NCBI RefSeq assembly: GCF_000196015.1
Contig: NC_007974.2
Location: 310,001 to 374,000, forward strand
Length of the DNA: 64,000 bases
From: Cupriavidus metallidurans CH34
Lineage (GTDB): Bacteria > Pseudomonadota > Gammaproteobacteria > Burkholderiales > Burkholderiaceae
Reading direction: 5' to 3'
The notes under the pieces are model-generated. The model did not search any database, was not told where the DNA came from, and was given only the letters and a program-made list of their open reading frames with translations. Shown here piece by piece: positions 26,315 to 36,063 of this stretch (position 1 is the first letter of the stretch; each line of letters begins with the position of its first letter). A program made the position numbers and the translations under genes.

Positions 26315-27277
26315 ATGCTACGAATTTTTCTTGCCGCGGTAATGCTTGTGCTTGCGAACGGCTCGGCACTTGCCGATGCCTACCCATCCCGTCCCGTCAG
26401 ATTGCTGGTTGGGTATGCGCCGGGTGGGCCGGTCGATACCGCCGCGCGCATCTATGCGGACTACCTCGGGCGTGTGCTCAAGCAGCCGGTAATCGTCGAT
26501 AACCGGGCGGGTGCCAGCGGCGCCATCGCGGCCGGCATGACGGTCAGCGCCAAGCCTGACGGCTACACGCTCTATTTCGTGGCCAGCCCGACGATGACGA
26601 TGACGCCGCTGATCCAGAGGTCCGTCAGCTTCAAGCCGGCACAGGATTTCAGCTATGTCGGCCTGATCACCGACTACACCAACGTGCTGCTGATCAACAA
26701 GGATTTCCCGGCCAGGAACGTGGACGAACTGGTCTCGTACGCGCGCAAGCATCCCGGTGAAGTGAGCTTCGGTTCGGCGGGCGTGGGTGCGTCGAACCAT
26801 CTGTCGGCGGAACTGCTTGCGCAGATGACAGGAGTGAAGATGCTGCACGTGCCATACAAGGGCAATGCGCCGGCTATGGCCGACGTCATCAGCGGCAAGG
26901 TGACCTTCATGTTCGATATCACCGGAACGGCTATCGGCCATATCCGGGGCGGCAAGGTACGTGCGCTGGCCGTGACGTCGAAGACGCGCAACCCCGCGCT
27001 GCCCAATGTGCCGACACTGGTCGAATCCGGCCTCAAGCAGTACGACCTGACGGGCTGGTACGCGCTGGTTGGTCCTCCGGGGCTACCTGCCGATGTGACG
27101 GATCGACTCGTGAAGGCGCAGCAGGCCGTGGTGCAGGATGCGGCCTACCGGGAGCGGATGGTCGATGGCGGCTATGACCTGAACGTCTCCGGCCCGGCCG
27201 CGCTGCAAGAGCGTATCAAGAAGGAACTCGCGCTCTGGGGCAACGTGGTCAAGACTGCGAATATCGAGGTCGAGTAA
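26315..27277 (+). CDS. Bug/TctC-type periplasmic substrate-binding protein
   Basis: 320 residues from the ATG at 26315, which follows GTGGAGACA; the in-frame GTG at 26306 is part of the ribosome-binding site and is rejected. The signal peptide ends ALA-DA, then YPSRPVRLLVGYAPGGPVDTAARI. It is followed 204 bases later by an acyl-CoA synthetase on the same strand, repeating the Bug-plus-ligase pairing at 15107-17724 in reversed order. Confidence 0.9.
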   Translation: MLRIFLAAVMLVLANGSALADAYPSRPVRLLVGYAPGGPVDTAARIYADYLGRVLKQPVIVDNRAGASGAIAAGMTVSAKPDGYTLYFVASPTMTMTPLIQRSVSFKPAQDFSYVGLITDYTNVLLINKDFPARNVDELVSYARKHPGEVSFGSAGVGASNHLSAELLAQMTGVKMLHVPYKGNAPAMADVISGKVTFMFDITGTAIGHIRGGKVRALAVTSKTRNPALPNVPTLVESGLKQYDLTGWYALVGPPGLPADVTDRLVKAQQAVVQDAAYRERMVDGGYDLNVSGPAALQERIKKELALWGNVVKTANIEVE

Positions 27278-27279
27278 AA

Positions 27280-27301
27280 GGTATAAGCGAGGTATAAGCG
27301 G
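27280..27301 (+). repeat. 11-bp tandem duplication after a stop codon
   Basis: GGTATAAGCGA followed by GGTATAAGCGG, beginning two bases after the Bug stop codon. Two other 11-bp-period repeats lie just downstream of stop codons at 49985 and 52726. Confidence 0.7.
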
Positions 27302-27481
27302 TCGAAGAATGGAGGTCGGGCAAGCCGGATCACCCGGCGGTTTCGCGCGGGCGAAGTACTGCTTTTCGAACGGCGAATTGCGCTGGCACATTGCTGACCC
27401 TAGACTTCGACATGTGACCCGACCGCGCCCTGATCGGGCCCGGTCGGGCCGTGTTCCACTCTCCATGAGGATTTGAGCCAG

Positions 27482-29014
27482 ATGCCGCAGGAGCGACCGA
27501 TCGCGCATCGGATCAGCGATATCCCCCGCCATTGGGCGACCCGTACCCCGCACAATGTGGCGGTGCGCGAGGGCGACCGTGTCGTCAGCTATGCGCAACT
27601 CTGGGAAGGCGTCGAACTGGCCCAGCGCTATCTCGAAGCGCAGGGTGTCGGCACGGGCGATCGTGTGCTGATCGTCGCGGAGAACAGCCTGGCCATGATC
27701 ACGCTGATCTTCGCCTTGTCGGAACTCGGTGCGTGGCCGGTTGTGACGAATGCCAGGCTGACTGCGCGTGAGATCGAGGAGATCCGCGCGCATTGCACAC
27801 CGCGGCTGATGCTCTTCACTCATGCCGCATCCCCCGATGCATTGCGGCATGGCTTGCGCTATCGCGCCCGCGAAATCTCGCCACCGGGTCTCGGCCCGCT
27901 GATGGCCGCCGACGCAGATGCCGGCAGCGAGCGCGAGCCTGCTGAACTGGCGCGCGACGTGGCCGCGCTGATCTACACGTCAGGCACTACCGGCCAACCC
28001 AAGGGCGTGATGGTCACGCATCGCGGGTTGCTGCACTACGCCCGCGTTACGGCGGAGATCCGACGGATGGGGCCGGAAGACTGCGCGTTCGCGATCATGC
28101 CGATGTCGCACATCTTCGGGCTGGCGACGTTGCTGCTCGCCACATTCCAGGCCGGTGGCAGCCTGTATCTGGTTGCGCGCTTCAACGTGGCCGATGCCTG
28201 CGCGGCGCTGCAACGCGACGAGATCTCGATCCTGCAGGGTGTGCCGGCGATGTTCAGTCGCATCCTGGCTTACCTGGGCAAGAGCGGCGTCACCACGCTG
28301 CATCCGAAGCGTCTGCGTTATCTCTATACCGGCGGTGGCCCGCTCGATCTCGCGCTCAAGCGCAACGTCGAGGCGATGTTCGGCCAGCCGCTGCATCACG
28401 GTTATGGCATGACCGAGTATGCGGGTTCGCTGTTCATCACGCGCACGGACCGGCCGCGCAGCGACAGCTCTGCCGGGGAAATCGTGGAAGGCGCGGAGTT
28501 GCGCGTGGTGGGGCCGGGTGGCGAACCAGTGCCCGAGGGCAGCCCCGGAGAGTTGTGGGTGAGAGGCCCGGGTGTCATGCGCGGCTACTATCGCGCACCC
28601 GAGCAGACGGCGGAGGCATTGCGTCCCGACGGCTGGCTCAATACGGGCGACATCGGACGCATCGATCAGGATGGCGCGTTGTTCATCGTGGGTAGAACGA
28701 GAGATCTGATCATCCGTTCGGGCTTCAGCGTTTATCCAATCGAAGTGGAGTCGGTCATCAACTCGCATCCGTCGGTCCGCTTGTCTGCCGTGGTCGGGAA
28801 TCCGGCGGAAGACGGCGACGAGGAGATCATCGCGTTCGTCGAGATTCGCGAAGGCGAGACGTTCGACGAGAGGGATCTTCACGCGTACCTTGCCGAAAGG
28901 CTCTCGCCGTACAAGCGCCCGGCGCGCATCGTGCGCGTGTCGGCGGTGCCGACGACGGCCAGCGGCAAGCTGCACAAGCACCGCCTGCGGGGAATGATCG
29001 CGGAACTGGTCTAG
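27482..29014 (+). CDS. Acyl-CoA synthetase (AMP-forming)
   Basis: 510 residues from the ATG at 27482 (GAGG at 27467; an in-frame TTG at 27473 is too close to it). The P-loop YTSGTTGQPKG begins at 165. The MPMSHIFGLATLLL block, A8 NTGDIGRIDQDGALFIVGRTRD and terminal TASGKLHKHRL are all present. It resembles the ligase at 31990 closely in layout (MTHIFGLGTVLL, HHGYGLSEYAGS), so the two are probably paralogues. It activates an unknown carboxylic acid; the Bug gene upstream is the likely partner. Confidence 0.87.
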   Translation: MPQERPIAHRISDIPRHWATRTPHNVAVREGDRVVSYAQLWEGVELAQRYLEAQGVGTGDRVLIVAENSLAMITLIFALSELGAWPVVTNARLTAREIEEIRAHCTPRLMLFTHAASPDALRHGLRYRAREISPPGLGPLMAADADAGSEREPAELARDVAALIYTSGTTGQPKGVMVTHRGLLHYARVTAEIRRMGPEDCAFAIMPMSHIFGLATLLLATFQAGGSLYLVARFNVADACAALQRDEISILQGVPAMFSRILAYLGKSGVTTLHPKRLRYLYTGGGPLDLALKRNVEAMFGQPLHHGYGMTEYAGSLFITRTDRPRSDSSAGEIVEGAELRVVGPGGEPVPEGSPGELWVRGPGVMRGYYRAPEQTAEALRPDGWLNTGDIGRIDQDGALFIVGRTRDLIIRSGFSVYPIEVESVINSHPSVRLSAVVGNPAEDGDEEIIAFVEIREGETFDERDLHAYLAERLSPYKRPARIVRVSAVPTTASGKLHKHRLRGMIAELV

Positions 29015-29048
29015 CCGCGGTATGAGCGGCTCGGGGCATCGGCAATCG

Positions 29049-29951
29049 TCAGACCGGATTGCCGATGCCGTCCTCGACCAGCAGTTCCACCAGCTTGCGC
29101 GCGAAGACGGGTAGCGCGTCCAGGTCCGCCACGCAGATCTGCAACTTGCGCTCGGCCCACTCATCCTCGATCGGCACGATCTTCAGCGCCATGGTCTGGG
29201 AAAGTCGGCGGGCGGTGCTCTCCGGCAGCACGCCGATCCCCACGTTTGCCTCGATCATGCGCGCGGCGGTTTCGAAGTTGCTGACCTGGATGCGCCAGCG
29301 CAGGTTGCGCTGCAGGTCCGATGCAGCACGCTTCAGGAAGTTGTGGATGGCGCTTTCCTCGGGCAGGCCGATGAAATCCTGGTCGAGCGTTTCGACGAAG
29401 CGCACCCGCTTCTTCTGGGCAAACGGATGGCTGAGTGCAGTCGCCAGCACGAGTCTGTCGAGCCGATAGGGCATCACTTCCAGGCCTTCCATGTTCACGC
29501 CGCTGGCGGCGATGCCGATATCGACCATGCCTTCCTGCACGGCCCTGACGATGTCCGGACTGAGGCGCTCCCGGATGTCGACCGTTACGTCGGGGTGATT
29601 GACGAGGTACGTACGCAGCACCCCGGGCAGGAACTCGCTCATCGCCGTGGTATTGGCGAATACGCGCACATGCCCCTTGATACCGGACGAATACTCCTGC
29701 AGATCACCGCTCAACTGCTCGATCTGGCGCAGCACGCGCCGGGCATGCGCAAGCAGCGTCGCGCCTGCCGGCGTCACCTTGACGCCGAGGCTGCTGCGGC
29801 TCAGCAGTTTGACGCCAACCTGCTCTTCCAGGTTCTTGATGCGGGTGCTGGCAGCCGGCAGGGATAGGTGGCAACGTTCTGCACCGCGGGTCAGGCTGCT
29901 GGCCTCAGCGATATGCGTGAAGAGATTCAGATCGACCAGGTCGAAGCGCAT
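29049..29951 (-). CDS. LysR-family regulator
   Basis: 300 residues from the ATG at 29951, preceded by CTGGAGACAACGTC; the longer frame to 30092 has no such site. The N-terminal winged helix (LVDLNLFTHIAEASSLTRGAERCHLSLPAAS) and ligand domain are intact. It diverges from the enoyl-CoA hydratase at 30126 and converges with the ligase at 27482, so either could be its target. Its sequence is close to the LysR at 41213 (same DLxxFxxIAEAxSLTxGA start and GHIRV/GHVRVYANS block). Confidence 0.9.
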   Translation of the reverse strand: MRFDLVDLNLFTHIAEASSLTRGAERCHLSLPAASTRIKNLEEQVGVKLLSRSSLGVKVTPAGATLLAHARRVLRQIEQLSGDLQEYSSGIKGHVRVFANTTAMSEFLPGVLRTYLVNHPDVTVDIRERLSPDIVRAVQEGMVDIGIAASGVNMEGLEVMPYRLDRLVLATALSHPFAQKKRVRFVETLDQDFIGLPEESAIHNFLKRAASDLQRNLRWRIQVSNFETAARMIEANVGIGVLPESTARRLSQTMALKIVPIEDEWAERKLQICVADLDALPVFARKLVELLVEDGIGNPV

Positions 29952-30125
29952 GACGTTGTCTCCAGAATAGTCAGCGATTATCCCCCCAACGGGCCCATTC
30001 GATCTATTCGCGCAACTACGGGGGGGTACTTCCGCGCAGGCGAACGCAGGATTCAAAACATGCAAATGGCGGGATGGCCAAGGATCGGCCAAGCTGACCG
30101 TGGTAGACGAAAAAAGGAGACAGGC

Positions 30126-30923
30126 ATGACAGAAGAAGACGGCTTGCTGGTGGCAATCTCGGATGGCGTGGCAACGCTGACGCTCAACCGTCCGAAGCAG
30201 AAGAACGCCCTGAACGGTTCCATGCGCGACGGGCTATGCGACGCAGTACAGCGGATTCGCGCCGACCGCTCGGTGCGCGCCGTAGTGTTGCGCGGCGCAG
30301 GCGAGGACTTCTGCTCCGGTGGCGACATCCGCGCGATGAACGTGACGGAGGCGGACGCGGGCCGCGCGCGCATGGACGACATGCATGGCTGGATCGCCAT
30401 GCTGCTGGATCTGGATCGTCCCGTGGTCGCGGCGGTCGATGGGGTGGCCTATGGGGCCGGCTTCAGTATTGCGCTGCTTGCCGATTTCATCGTGGCGTCG
30501 CCGCGCGCGCGCTTCTGCATGCCGTTCATGAAAGTTGGCCTGGTGCCCGATTGCGGCGCGCTATACACGCTGCCGAGAGTGGTAGGCATGGCGAAAGCGC
30601 GGGAACTGGTGTTTAGCGCGCGCGAAATTGGCGCGGAGGAAGCGCGCCAGATTGGCGCCGTGTTCGAGATCGTGCCGGAAGACAAGCTCCATGCCCGCGC
30701 CGACGAACTGGCTCGTGGTCTGGCCGGCGCTTCGCCGGCTGCATTCGCCATGGCCAAACGCGCGTTGAACCAGTCGCTTGGCAGCGACGTGCGTGCCATG
30801 CTGGAAATGGAGTCGCTGGGGCAGGGCATCGCCTTCACTACCAGCTACCACCGCGAAGCTGTGCGCCGCTTCAAGGAGAAGGAGCCGCCGCTGTTCCGCT
30901 GGCCTGCGGCGCCTCGGGACTGA
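30126..30923 (+). CDS. Enoyl-CoA hydratase/isomerase (crotonase) family protein
   Basis: 265 residues from the ATG at 30126, behind AAAAAGGAGACAGGC. The crotonase pattern is clear: LNRPKQKNALN, the oxyanion-hole segments GEDFCSGGDIRAM (~59-71) and YGAGFSIALLAD (~109-120), and GLVPDCGALYTLPR. It hydrates or isomerises an enoyl-CoA. It is a single gene with a divergent LysR, ending at a hairpin terminator against the opposing Bug gene. Confidence 0.87.
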   Translation: MTEEDGLLVAISDGVATLTLNRPKQKNALNGSMRDGLCDAVQRIRADRSVRAVVLRGAGEDFCSGGDIRAMNVTEADAGRARMDDMHGWIAMLLDLDRPVVAAVDGVAYGAGFSIALLADFIVASPRARFCMPFMKVGLVPDCGALYTLPRVVGMAKARELVFSAREIGAEEARQIGAVFEIVPEDKLHARADELARGLAGASPAAFAMAKRALNQSLGSDVRAMLEMESLGQGIAFTTSYHREAVRRFKEKEPPLFRWPAAPRD

Positions 30924-30941
30924 TCTCGGGGCTGATGGCTG

Positions 30942-30963
30942 CCGGGGGCATCGCCCCCGGTTT
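30942..30963. terminator. Bidirectional hairpin between convergent genes
   Basis: CCGGGGGC-ATC-GCCCCCGG followed by TTT. It lies between the enoyl-CoA hydratase (+) and Bug (-) stop codons. Confidence 0.55.
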
Positions 30964-30986
30964 CACGTCGCCCTCCAGGTCATCCG

Positions 30987-31979
30987 TCACCCAGCCGTAA
31001 TGCCGGCTGTCTGGATGACCTTCTTCCATTTCTCGATTTCGCTGTGCAGTCGCTGGCGCATCTGTTCCTGCGTGCCCGGGTCGGCATCCGCGCCGGCCTG
31101 CACCATGCGCTGACGCACGGCCGGGTCGTTCATGGCGACGTTGAAATCGGCGTTGAGCTTGTTGAGGATCGGCTGCGGCGTGTGGGCCGGTGCGAACAGC
31201 GCAGACCATGAGTAGGCCTCGTAGCCGGGCAGGCCGGATTCCGCAACGGTCGGCACGTCGGGCAAGATCGCCGAGCGCTGGCGGCTGGCCACGCCGAGCA
31301 CCTTGATGCGGCCCGTCTTGATGTGCGGCAGGGCAGTCGGGGCGTCGCTGAACATTACCTGCACCTGTCCGCCGAGCAGGTCGCTCATGGCCGGGGCGCT
31401 GCCCTTGTAAGGGATGTGCTGCAGCTTTGTGCCGGCTTCCATGTTGAACAGTTCGCCTGCCAGATGGGTACCGCCCCCATTGCCCGAAGAGCCGAACGCG
31501 AGCGGCTTGTCGCTCTTCTTTGCGTACGCGATGAATTCCTTGATGTTGTTGGCGGGCACGGACGGATGCACCACCACAAAGATCGGATACATCGTCGCGA
31601 AGCTGACCGGCGCGAAATCCTTCTCGATGTCATAGGGCAGCTTGCCCATCAGCGACGGATTGACCGAGTGATGGATGGCGCCCACGAACAGGCTGTAGCC
31701 GTCGGCAGGTTCCTTCGCCGCGACGGTCGCCCCGATCACGCCGCCAGCACCGGGACGGTTGTCGATGACGACCGGGACCTTCCACATCTCGCCGAGCTTC
31801 TGGCCGAAGATTCGCGCCGTGGTGTCCACCGGACCGCCAGGCGGAAACGGCACGATCATTCGCACAGGCTTGGACGGCCAGGTATCGGCCGCGAGCGCGG
31901 AAAGCGGATGCGCGACGGCGCCGAGCAGGCCGGCGGCCAGAAGCCGCCTGCGCATGGCGAAGGAACGGGGGGATTGCAT
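30987..31979 (-). CDS. Bug/TctC-type periplasmic substrate-binding protein
   Basis: 330 residues from the ATG at 31979, preceded by ATAGGAGACTCCAC. The signal peptide ends ALA-AD, then TWPSKPVRMIVPFPPGGPVDTTARI. PADGYSLFVG and LPDVPTVAESGLPGYEAYSW are standard. Its start lies ten bases after the stop of the acyl-CoA synthetase at 31990, so the two form an operon and probably share a substrate. Confidence 0.9.
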   Translation of the reverse strand: MQSPRSFAMRRRLLAAGLLGAVAHPLSALAADTWPSKPVRMIVPFPPGGPVDTTARIFGQKLGEMWKVPVVIDNRPGAGGVIGATVAAKEPADGYSLFVGAIHHSVNPSLMGKLPYDIEKDFAPVSFATMYPIFVVVHPSVPANNIKEFIAYAKKSDKPLAFGSSGNGGGTHLAGELFNMEAGTKLQHIPYKGSAPAMSDLLGGQVQVMFSDAPTALPHIKTGRIKVLGVASRQRSAILPDVPTVAESGLPGYEAYSWSALFAPAHTPQPILNKLNADFNVAMNDPAVRQRMVQAGADADPGTQEQMRQRLHSEIEKWKKVIQTAGITAG

Positions 31980-31989
31980 GTGGAGTCTC

Positions 31990-33504
31990 CTATGACAGCA
32001 GTGATGCGGCCTGTTCCTGCAGCTCGCGCTTGAGGATCTTGCCGTTGTTATTCGTTGGCAGCTCTGGCAGCGCCACGATGCGCGCGGGGCGCTTGTACGG
32101 GGCCAGACGTTCACGCAGGTGGTTCTGCAGCGCGGCAACGTCGAGCGTGGCGCCGGGGCGCAGTTCCACGAAGGCAATGATCTCCTCGTTGCCATCGCTT
32201 TCGCGGCAGCCGACCACCGCTGAGCGCTGGATGCTGGGGTGCGTGTTGAGCGCGGTCTCCACCTCAGCCGGATAGACGTTGAAGCCGGAGCGGATGATCA
32301 TTTCCTTCAGGCGGCCCACCACGAACAGCGCGCCGTCCGCGTGCATTTCGCCGAGGTCGCCGCTCGCGTACCAGCCGCCTTCGCGCATGGCTTTCGCGGT
32401 GGCATCCGGATCGCGGAAATAGCCGGGCATCAGGCCCCTGCCGCGCAGCCACAGCTCGCCGCGTTCACCCAGGGGTAACGGTGTGCCGGTGACGGGGTCG
32501 GTGACCTGCACTTCGGCCTCGGCCACCGCATAACCCGCGCTAGTATCGGCACGCCGGTCGCCGAGCCGCGTCACGTGCACCGAGCCTGCGTACTCGGACA
32601 GCCCGTAGCCGTGGTGCAACGTCAGGCCAAATGTGGCCTCCACACGCTGCTTGAGCGACAGATCCAGCGGACCGGCGCCGGTGTAGAGGTAGCGCAGCGC
32701 GGGCGCCGTGGGTGTCGTGATGCCCTCATGTTGCAGGTGCGCCAGCAGACGCGAATACAGCGTCGGCGGCCCCTGCAGTTGCGATACGCCGCAGTGCGCC
32801 AGCGCATCCAGCAGGTCGGCTGGATCGAACTGCGGGCGCATGACCAGTTGCGCGCCGGCCAGCAGCGAACTGAGCAGGACGGTGCCGAGCCCGAAAATGT
32901 GGGTCATCGGCACAAAGGCATAGCTGCGGTCCACCGGGCTCAGCGCGCGGGCCTCGCACGTCACGCGGGCAAAGTGAATCAGGGCATCGTGCGTGAGCAT
33001 CACGCCCTTGGGTTCGCCGGTTGTGCCGGAGGTGAAGATCAGAGCGGCCACCTGGTCCTGCAGCGGCTGCCCTTCCGGCATGGCGTTGGCGCGGACGTGG
33101 CTGTGCTCCATGCCGTTCAGCGCGGAAGGCACGGCGTCGAACCGGCGTGCATGGGCGGATGCGGCACGTGACGCCGCCGCGGTGAAGTAGATCACCCGGG
33201 CATCTGCCTTGGCGGCGAAGGCGTCGATTTCGGCCGGCGCCATCCGCGCGTTGACGCCGCAGGACCACGCCCCCACACGGCTGCAGGCGAGAATCAGCGC
33301 GGCGTGTTCGGGGCAGTTTTCCGCCACGACCAGGACGCGGTCTCCCGGCAGGACGCCGAGCGCCAGCAATTCCGCTTCGGCCGCGGTGGTCAGCGCGCCC
33401 AGATCGGCGAAGGTCAGGCTACGGCCGTCCGGCAGATGGATGAACGGTTGATCGGGCGACTCGGTCAGCCAGCGGTCTAGCAAGTGATGAATCCGGGTGG
33501 TCAC
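31990..33504 (-). CDS. Acyl-CoA synthetase (AMP-forming)
   Basis: 504 residues from a GTG at 33504, chosen because AAAGGA lies about ten bases upstream and the protein then begins like its paralogue at 27482; an ATG at 33549 is possible. The P-loop FTSGTTGEPKG, MTHIFGLGTVLL, ASGDLGEMHADGALFVVGRLKE and the terminal NNNGKILKREL motif are intact. It activates an unidentified acid. It is transcribed away from the operon at 33717 and is followed by a Bug gene. Confidence 0.85.
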   Translation of the reverse strand: MTTRIHHLLDRWLTESPDQPFIHLPDGRSLTFADLGALTTAAEAELLALGVLPGDRVLVVAENCPEHAALILACSRVGAWSCGVNARMAPAEIDAFAAKADARVIYFTAAASRAASAHARRFDAVPSALNGMEHSHVRANAMPEGQPLQDQVAALIFTSGTTGEPKGVMLTHDALIHFARVTCEARALSPVDRSYAFVPMTHIFGLGTVLLSSLLAGAQLVMRPQFDPADLLDALAHCGVSQLQGPPTLYSRLLAHLQHEGITTPTAPALRYLYTGAGPLDLSLKQRVEATFGLTLHHGYGLSEYAGSVHVTRLGDRRADTSAGYAVAEAEVQVTDPVTGTPLPLGERGELWLRGRGLMPGYFRDPDATAKAMREGGWYASGDLGEMHADGALFVVGRLKEMIIRSGFNVYPAEVETALNTHPSIQRSAVVGCRESDGNEEIIAFVELRPGATLDVAALQNHLRERLAPYKRPARIVALPELPTNNNGKILKRELQEQAASLLS

Positions 33505-33716
33505 GGGAATTGCCGTCCTTTGTGTTGCGGGGGAAAGTCCGGCCAGCATCGCCGCAAAGCCTGGCCGACGCCATTCGTAAATGGCAAGGGGCGGCTTCGA
33601 GGCGCTGAAACGGTCGGCTGTGTGCATTTCGCGTTGTCAAAGGCAGGATTCGGCAAACTTGAACCAGCCCGGCCCGGGCGCCCATAGAATCTGTTCATCA
33701 GACCGGAGACAGATTC

Positions 33717-34910
33717 ATGGACCTGCGTTTCACCAAGGAAGAAGAAGCCTTCCGAGAGGAAGTCCGCGCCTTTGTCCAGGCCAACTTGCCGACCGATATT
33801 CGCGACAAGGTACTGGGCCACAGGCGTGTGGAAAAGGACGACTACGTGCGGTGGCACCGCATCCTTCACGCGCATGGTTGGGGCGCCCCCACCTGGCCGA
33901 AGGAATGGGGCGGCACGGGCTGGAACGCGCTGCAGCGCCTGATTTTCGAGATCGAGACGCTGCGGGCTGGCGCCCCGCGCATGTTGCCGTTCGGTCTCAC
34001 GATGATTGGCCCGGTGCTGATGAAGTACGCCAGCGCCGCGCACAAGGAACGTTTCCTGCCGCGCATCCCGACCGTGGATGAGTTCTGGTGTCAGGGTTAC
34101 TCCGAACCCGGTTCCGGTTCGGATCTCGCCTCGCTCCGGACCAGCGCCGTGCGCCGTGGCGACAAGTACATCGTCAATGGCCAGAAGACCTGGACGACGA
34201 TGGCGCATTTCGCCGACTGGATCTTCTGCCTGGTGCGTACCGATCCGGAAGCCAAGGCCCAGGAAGGCATCTCGATGCTGCTGATCGACATGAAATCGCC
34301 CGGTGTGACCGTGCGACCGATCAAGACGCTCGACGGCGGTCACGACGTGAACGAGACCTGGTTCGAAGAAGTCGAGGTACCGGTCGAGAACCTGCTCGGC
34401 GAGGAGAACAAGGGCTGGACCTACGCCAAGTACCTGCTTGGCCACGAGCGCACCGGCATCGCCGGCATCGGGCACTGCTACCGCGAACTGCGCCTGCTCC
34501 GGAAGTACGCCGCCGAGACTACCGATGGCCGTGGCGGCCGCCTGATCGACGACGTGCGTATGCGCGACAAGATCGCTCGTCTCGAAATGGATCTGATGGC
34601 GCTGGAAATGCTGCTGCTGCGCGTGGCCACGCAGGCCGCGGGCACCCCCGGCCCGGAAGCGTCGATCGTCAAGATTCGTGGCTCGGAGCTGCAGCAGGAC
34701 ATCGCCATGCTCCAGATGGAAGTGGCGGGCCCGAACGGCTGGCCTTACTCGACGGACTGGATGGAGCTGGGCGCGCCTCAGCCCGTTAGTGGCGCGGAAT
34801 GGGCGGCACCGGCTGCCTCGACCTACTACGACATGCGCAAGACCACGATCTACGGTGGTTCGACCGAGGTTCAGAAGAACATCATCTCCAAGATGATCAT
34901 CGGTTTCTAG
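33717..34910 (+). CDS. Acyl-CoA dehydrogenase, subunit 1 of a likely pair
   Basis: 397 residues, ATG preceded by CCGGAGACAGATTC. The family fold is complete: an N-terminal helical domain, GYSEPGSGSDLASL (flavin and substrate contacts), WTTMAHFADW, and C-terminal YYDMRKTTIYGGSTEVQKNII. The next gene, 17 bases on, is a second smaller dehydrogenase. Paired genes like this encode heteromeric dehydrogenases for bulky substrates in steroid and terpenoid breakdown (FadE28/29, ChsE types). It is the first gene of a six-gene operon ending at 39860. Confidence 0.88.
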   Translation: MDLRFTKEEEAFREEVRAFVQANLPTDIRDKVLGHRRVEKDDYVRWHRILHAHGWGAPTWPKEWGGTGWNALQRLIFEIETLRAGAPRMLPFGLTMIGPVLMKYASAAHKERFLPRIPTVDEFWCQGYSEPGSGSDLASLRTSAVRRGDKYIVNGQKTWTTMAHFADWIFCLVRTDPEAKAQEGISMLLIDMKSPGVTVRPIKTLDGGHDVNETWFEEVEVPVENLLGEENKGWTYAKYLLGHERTGIAGIGHCYRELRLLRKYAAETTDGRGGRLIDDVRMRDKIARLEMDLMALEMLLLRVATQAAGTPGPEASIVKIRGSELQQDIAMLQMEVAGPNGWPYSTDWMELGAPQPVSGAEWAAPAASTYYDMRKTTIYGGSTEVQKNIISKMIIGF

Positions 34911-34927
34911 GCGAAAGGACGACAAGC

Positions 34928-36037
34928 ATGGATTTCACGTATAGCGAAGAACAGCGGATGCTCGCCGACAGCCTGCGCCGCTTTGTCGAATCCGAGTACT
35001 CCTTCGAGAAGCGCCGCCGCAACGCCCGCGAACACGGCAGCTTCGACCGGGGCATCTGGTCGTCGCTGGCGGAGATGGGCGTGCTCGGTCTGGCCGTGCC
35101 GGCTGACCACGGTGGCTTTGGCCACGGCCCGGCCAGCCAGGTTGTCGTGCAGCGCGAACTGGGCCGCGCGCTCGTGCAGGAGCCTGTGATCCCGAGCGGT
35201 GTCATCGCCACGGCGATCCTCGCGCATCACGCGCCTGCTGCCCTGCAGGCCGAGTGGCTGCCCGCCATCGCGAGTGGCGACAAGATCTTCACGCTGGCCT
35301 ATCTGGAGCCGGACTCGCGTTATCGCCCCGAAGTCGCCAGGACGACGGCCCGCAAGGCCGGTGCCGACGGCTATGTGCTCAATGGCCGGAAGTCGGTGGT
35401 CTGGCATGGCGCGGCGGCTGATACGTACATTGTTTCGGCGATGCTCGACGGCGCGCTGGCGCTGTTCCTGGTGAGCCGCGACGCGAAGGGGCTGGCGGTA
35501 ACCGGCTATCCGACCATGGACCGACTGTCGGGCGCGGGCCTGCAACTCGCCGACGTGCCCGCCACGCTGGTCACGACGAACGGTCTCGAGGCCCTGGAGC
35601 TTGGACTCGATCACGGCGTTGCCGCGCAATGCGCGGCGGCGGCCGGCGCTATCGAACGGCTGATCGAGATCACCGCCGAGTACCTTGGCACCCGCAAGCA
35701 GTTCGGCAAGCCGCTGGCATCTTTCCAGGCCCTTCAGCACCGCGTGGCCGACATGCTGCTGCAGAAGGAACTGGCGCTGTCGATGGCCTACGTGGCCGCG
35801 CAGGGCCTCGATGCCACCGACGCGGCCGAGCGCCGCCGCAAGGTGTCCGCCGCGAAGGTCGTCACGGCCAAGGCCGCGCGCTTCGCCGGCCAGCAGGCGG
35901 TGCAGTTGCACGGCGGCATGGGTATGACTGATGAACTGGAGGTTGGCGACTATTTCAAGGCGCTGACCATGGTAGACGTCCTGCTGGGCGATACCGACCT
36001 CCACCTGGAACGCTACGGCGAAGCCATGGCGGCCTGA
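34928..36037 (+). CDS. Acyl-CoA dehydrogenase, subunit 2 of a likely pair
   Basis: 369 residues from the ATG at 34928 (AAGGACGACAAGC before it); the upstream in-frame start lies inside subunit 1. It has the N-terminal MDFTYSEEQRMLADSLRRFV block, the RKQFGKPLASFQALQHRVADM dimer/FAD helix and LHGGMGMTDELEVGDYFK. The middle substrate region lacks the usual SEPxAGSD motif (YLEPDSRYRPEV instead), as seen in the non-flavin-contacting partner of alpha2beta2 enzymes. That suggests it works only together with subunit 1. Confidence 0.86.
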   Translation: MDFTYSEEQRMLADSLRRFVESEYSFEKRRRNAREHGSFDRGIWSSLAEMGVLGLAVPADHGGFGHGPASQVVVQRELGRALVQEPVIPSGVIATAILAHHAPAALQAEWLPAIASGDKIFTLAYLEPDSRYRPEVARTTARKAGADGYVLNGRKSVVWHGAAADTYIVSAMLDGALALFLVSRDAKGLAVTGYPTMDRLSGAGLQLADVPATLVTTNGLEALELGLDHGVAAQCAAAAGAIERLIEITAEYLGTRKQFGKPLASFQALQHRVADMLLQKELALSMAYVAAQGLDATDAAERRRKVSAAKVVTAKAARFAGQQAVQLHGGMGMTDELEVGDYFKALTMVDVLLGDTDLHLERYGEAMAA

Positions 36038-36063
36038 CAAGACCCGATAACGGATGACTGTTC

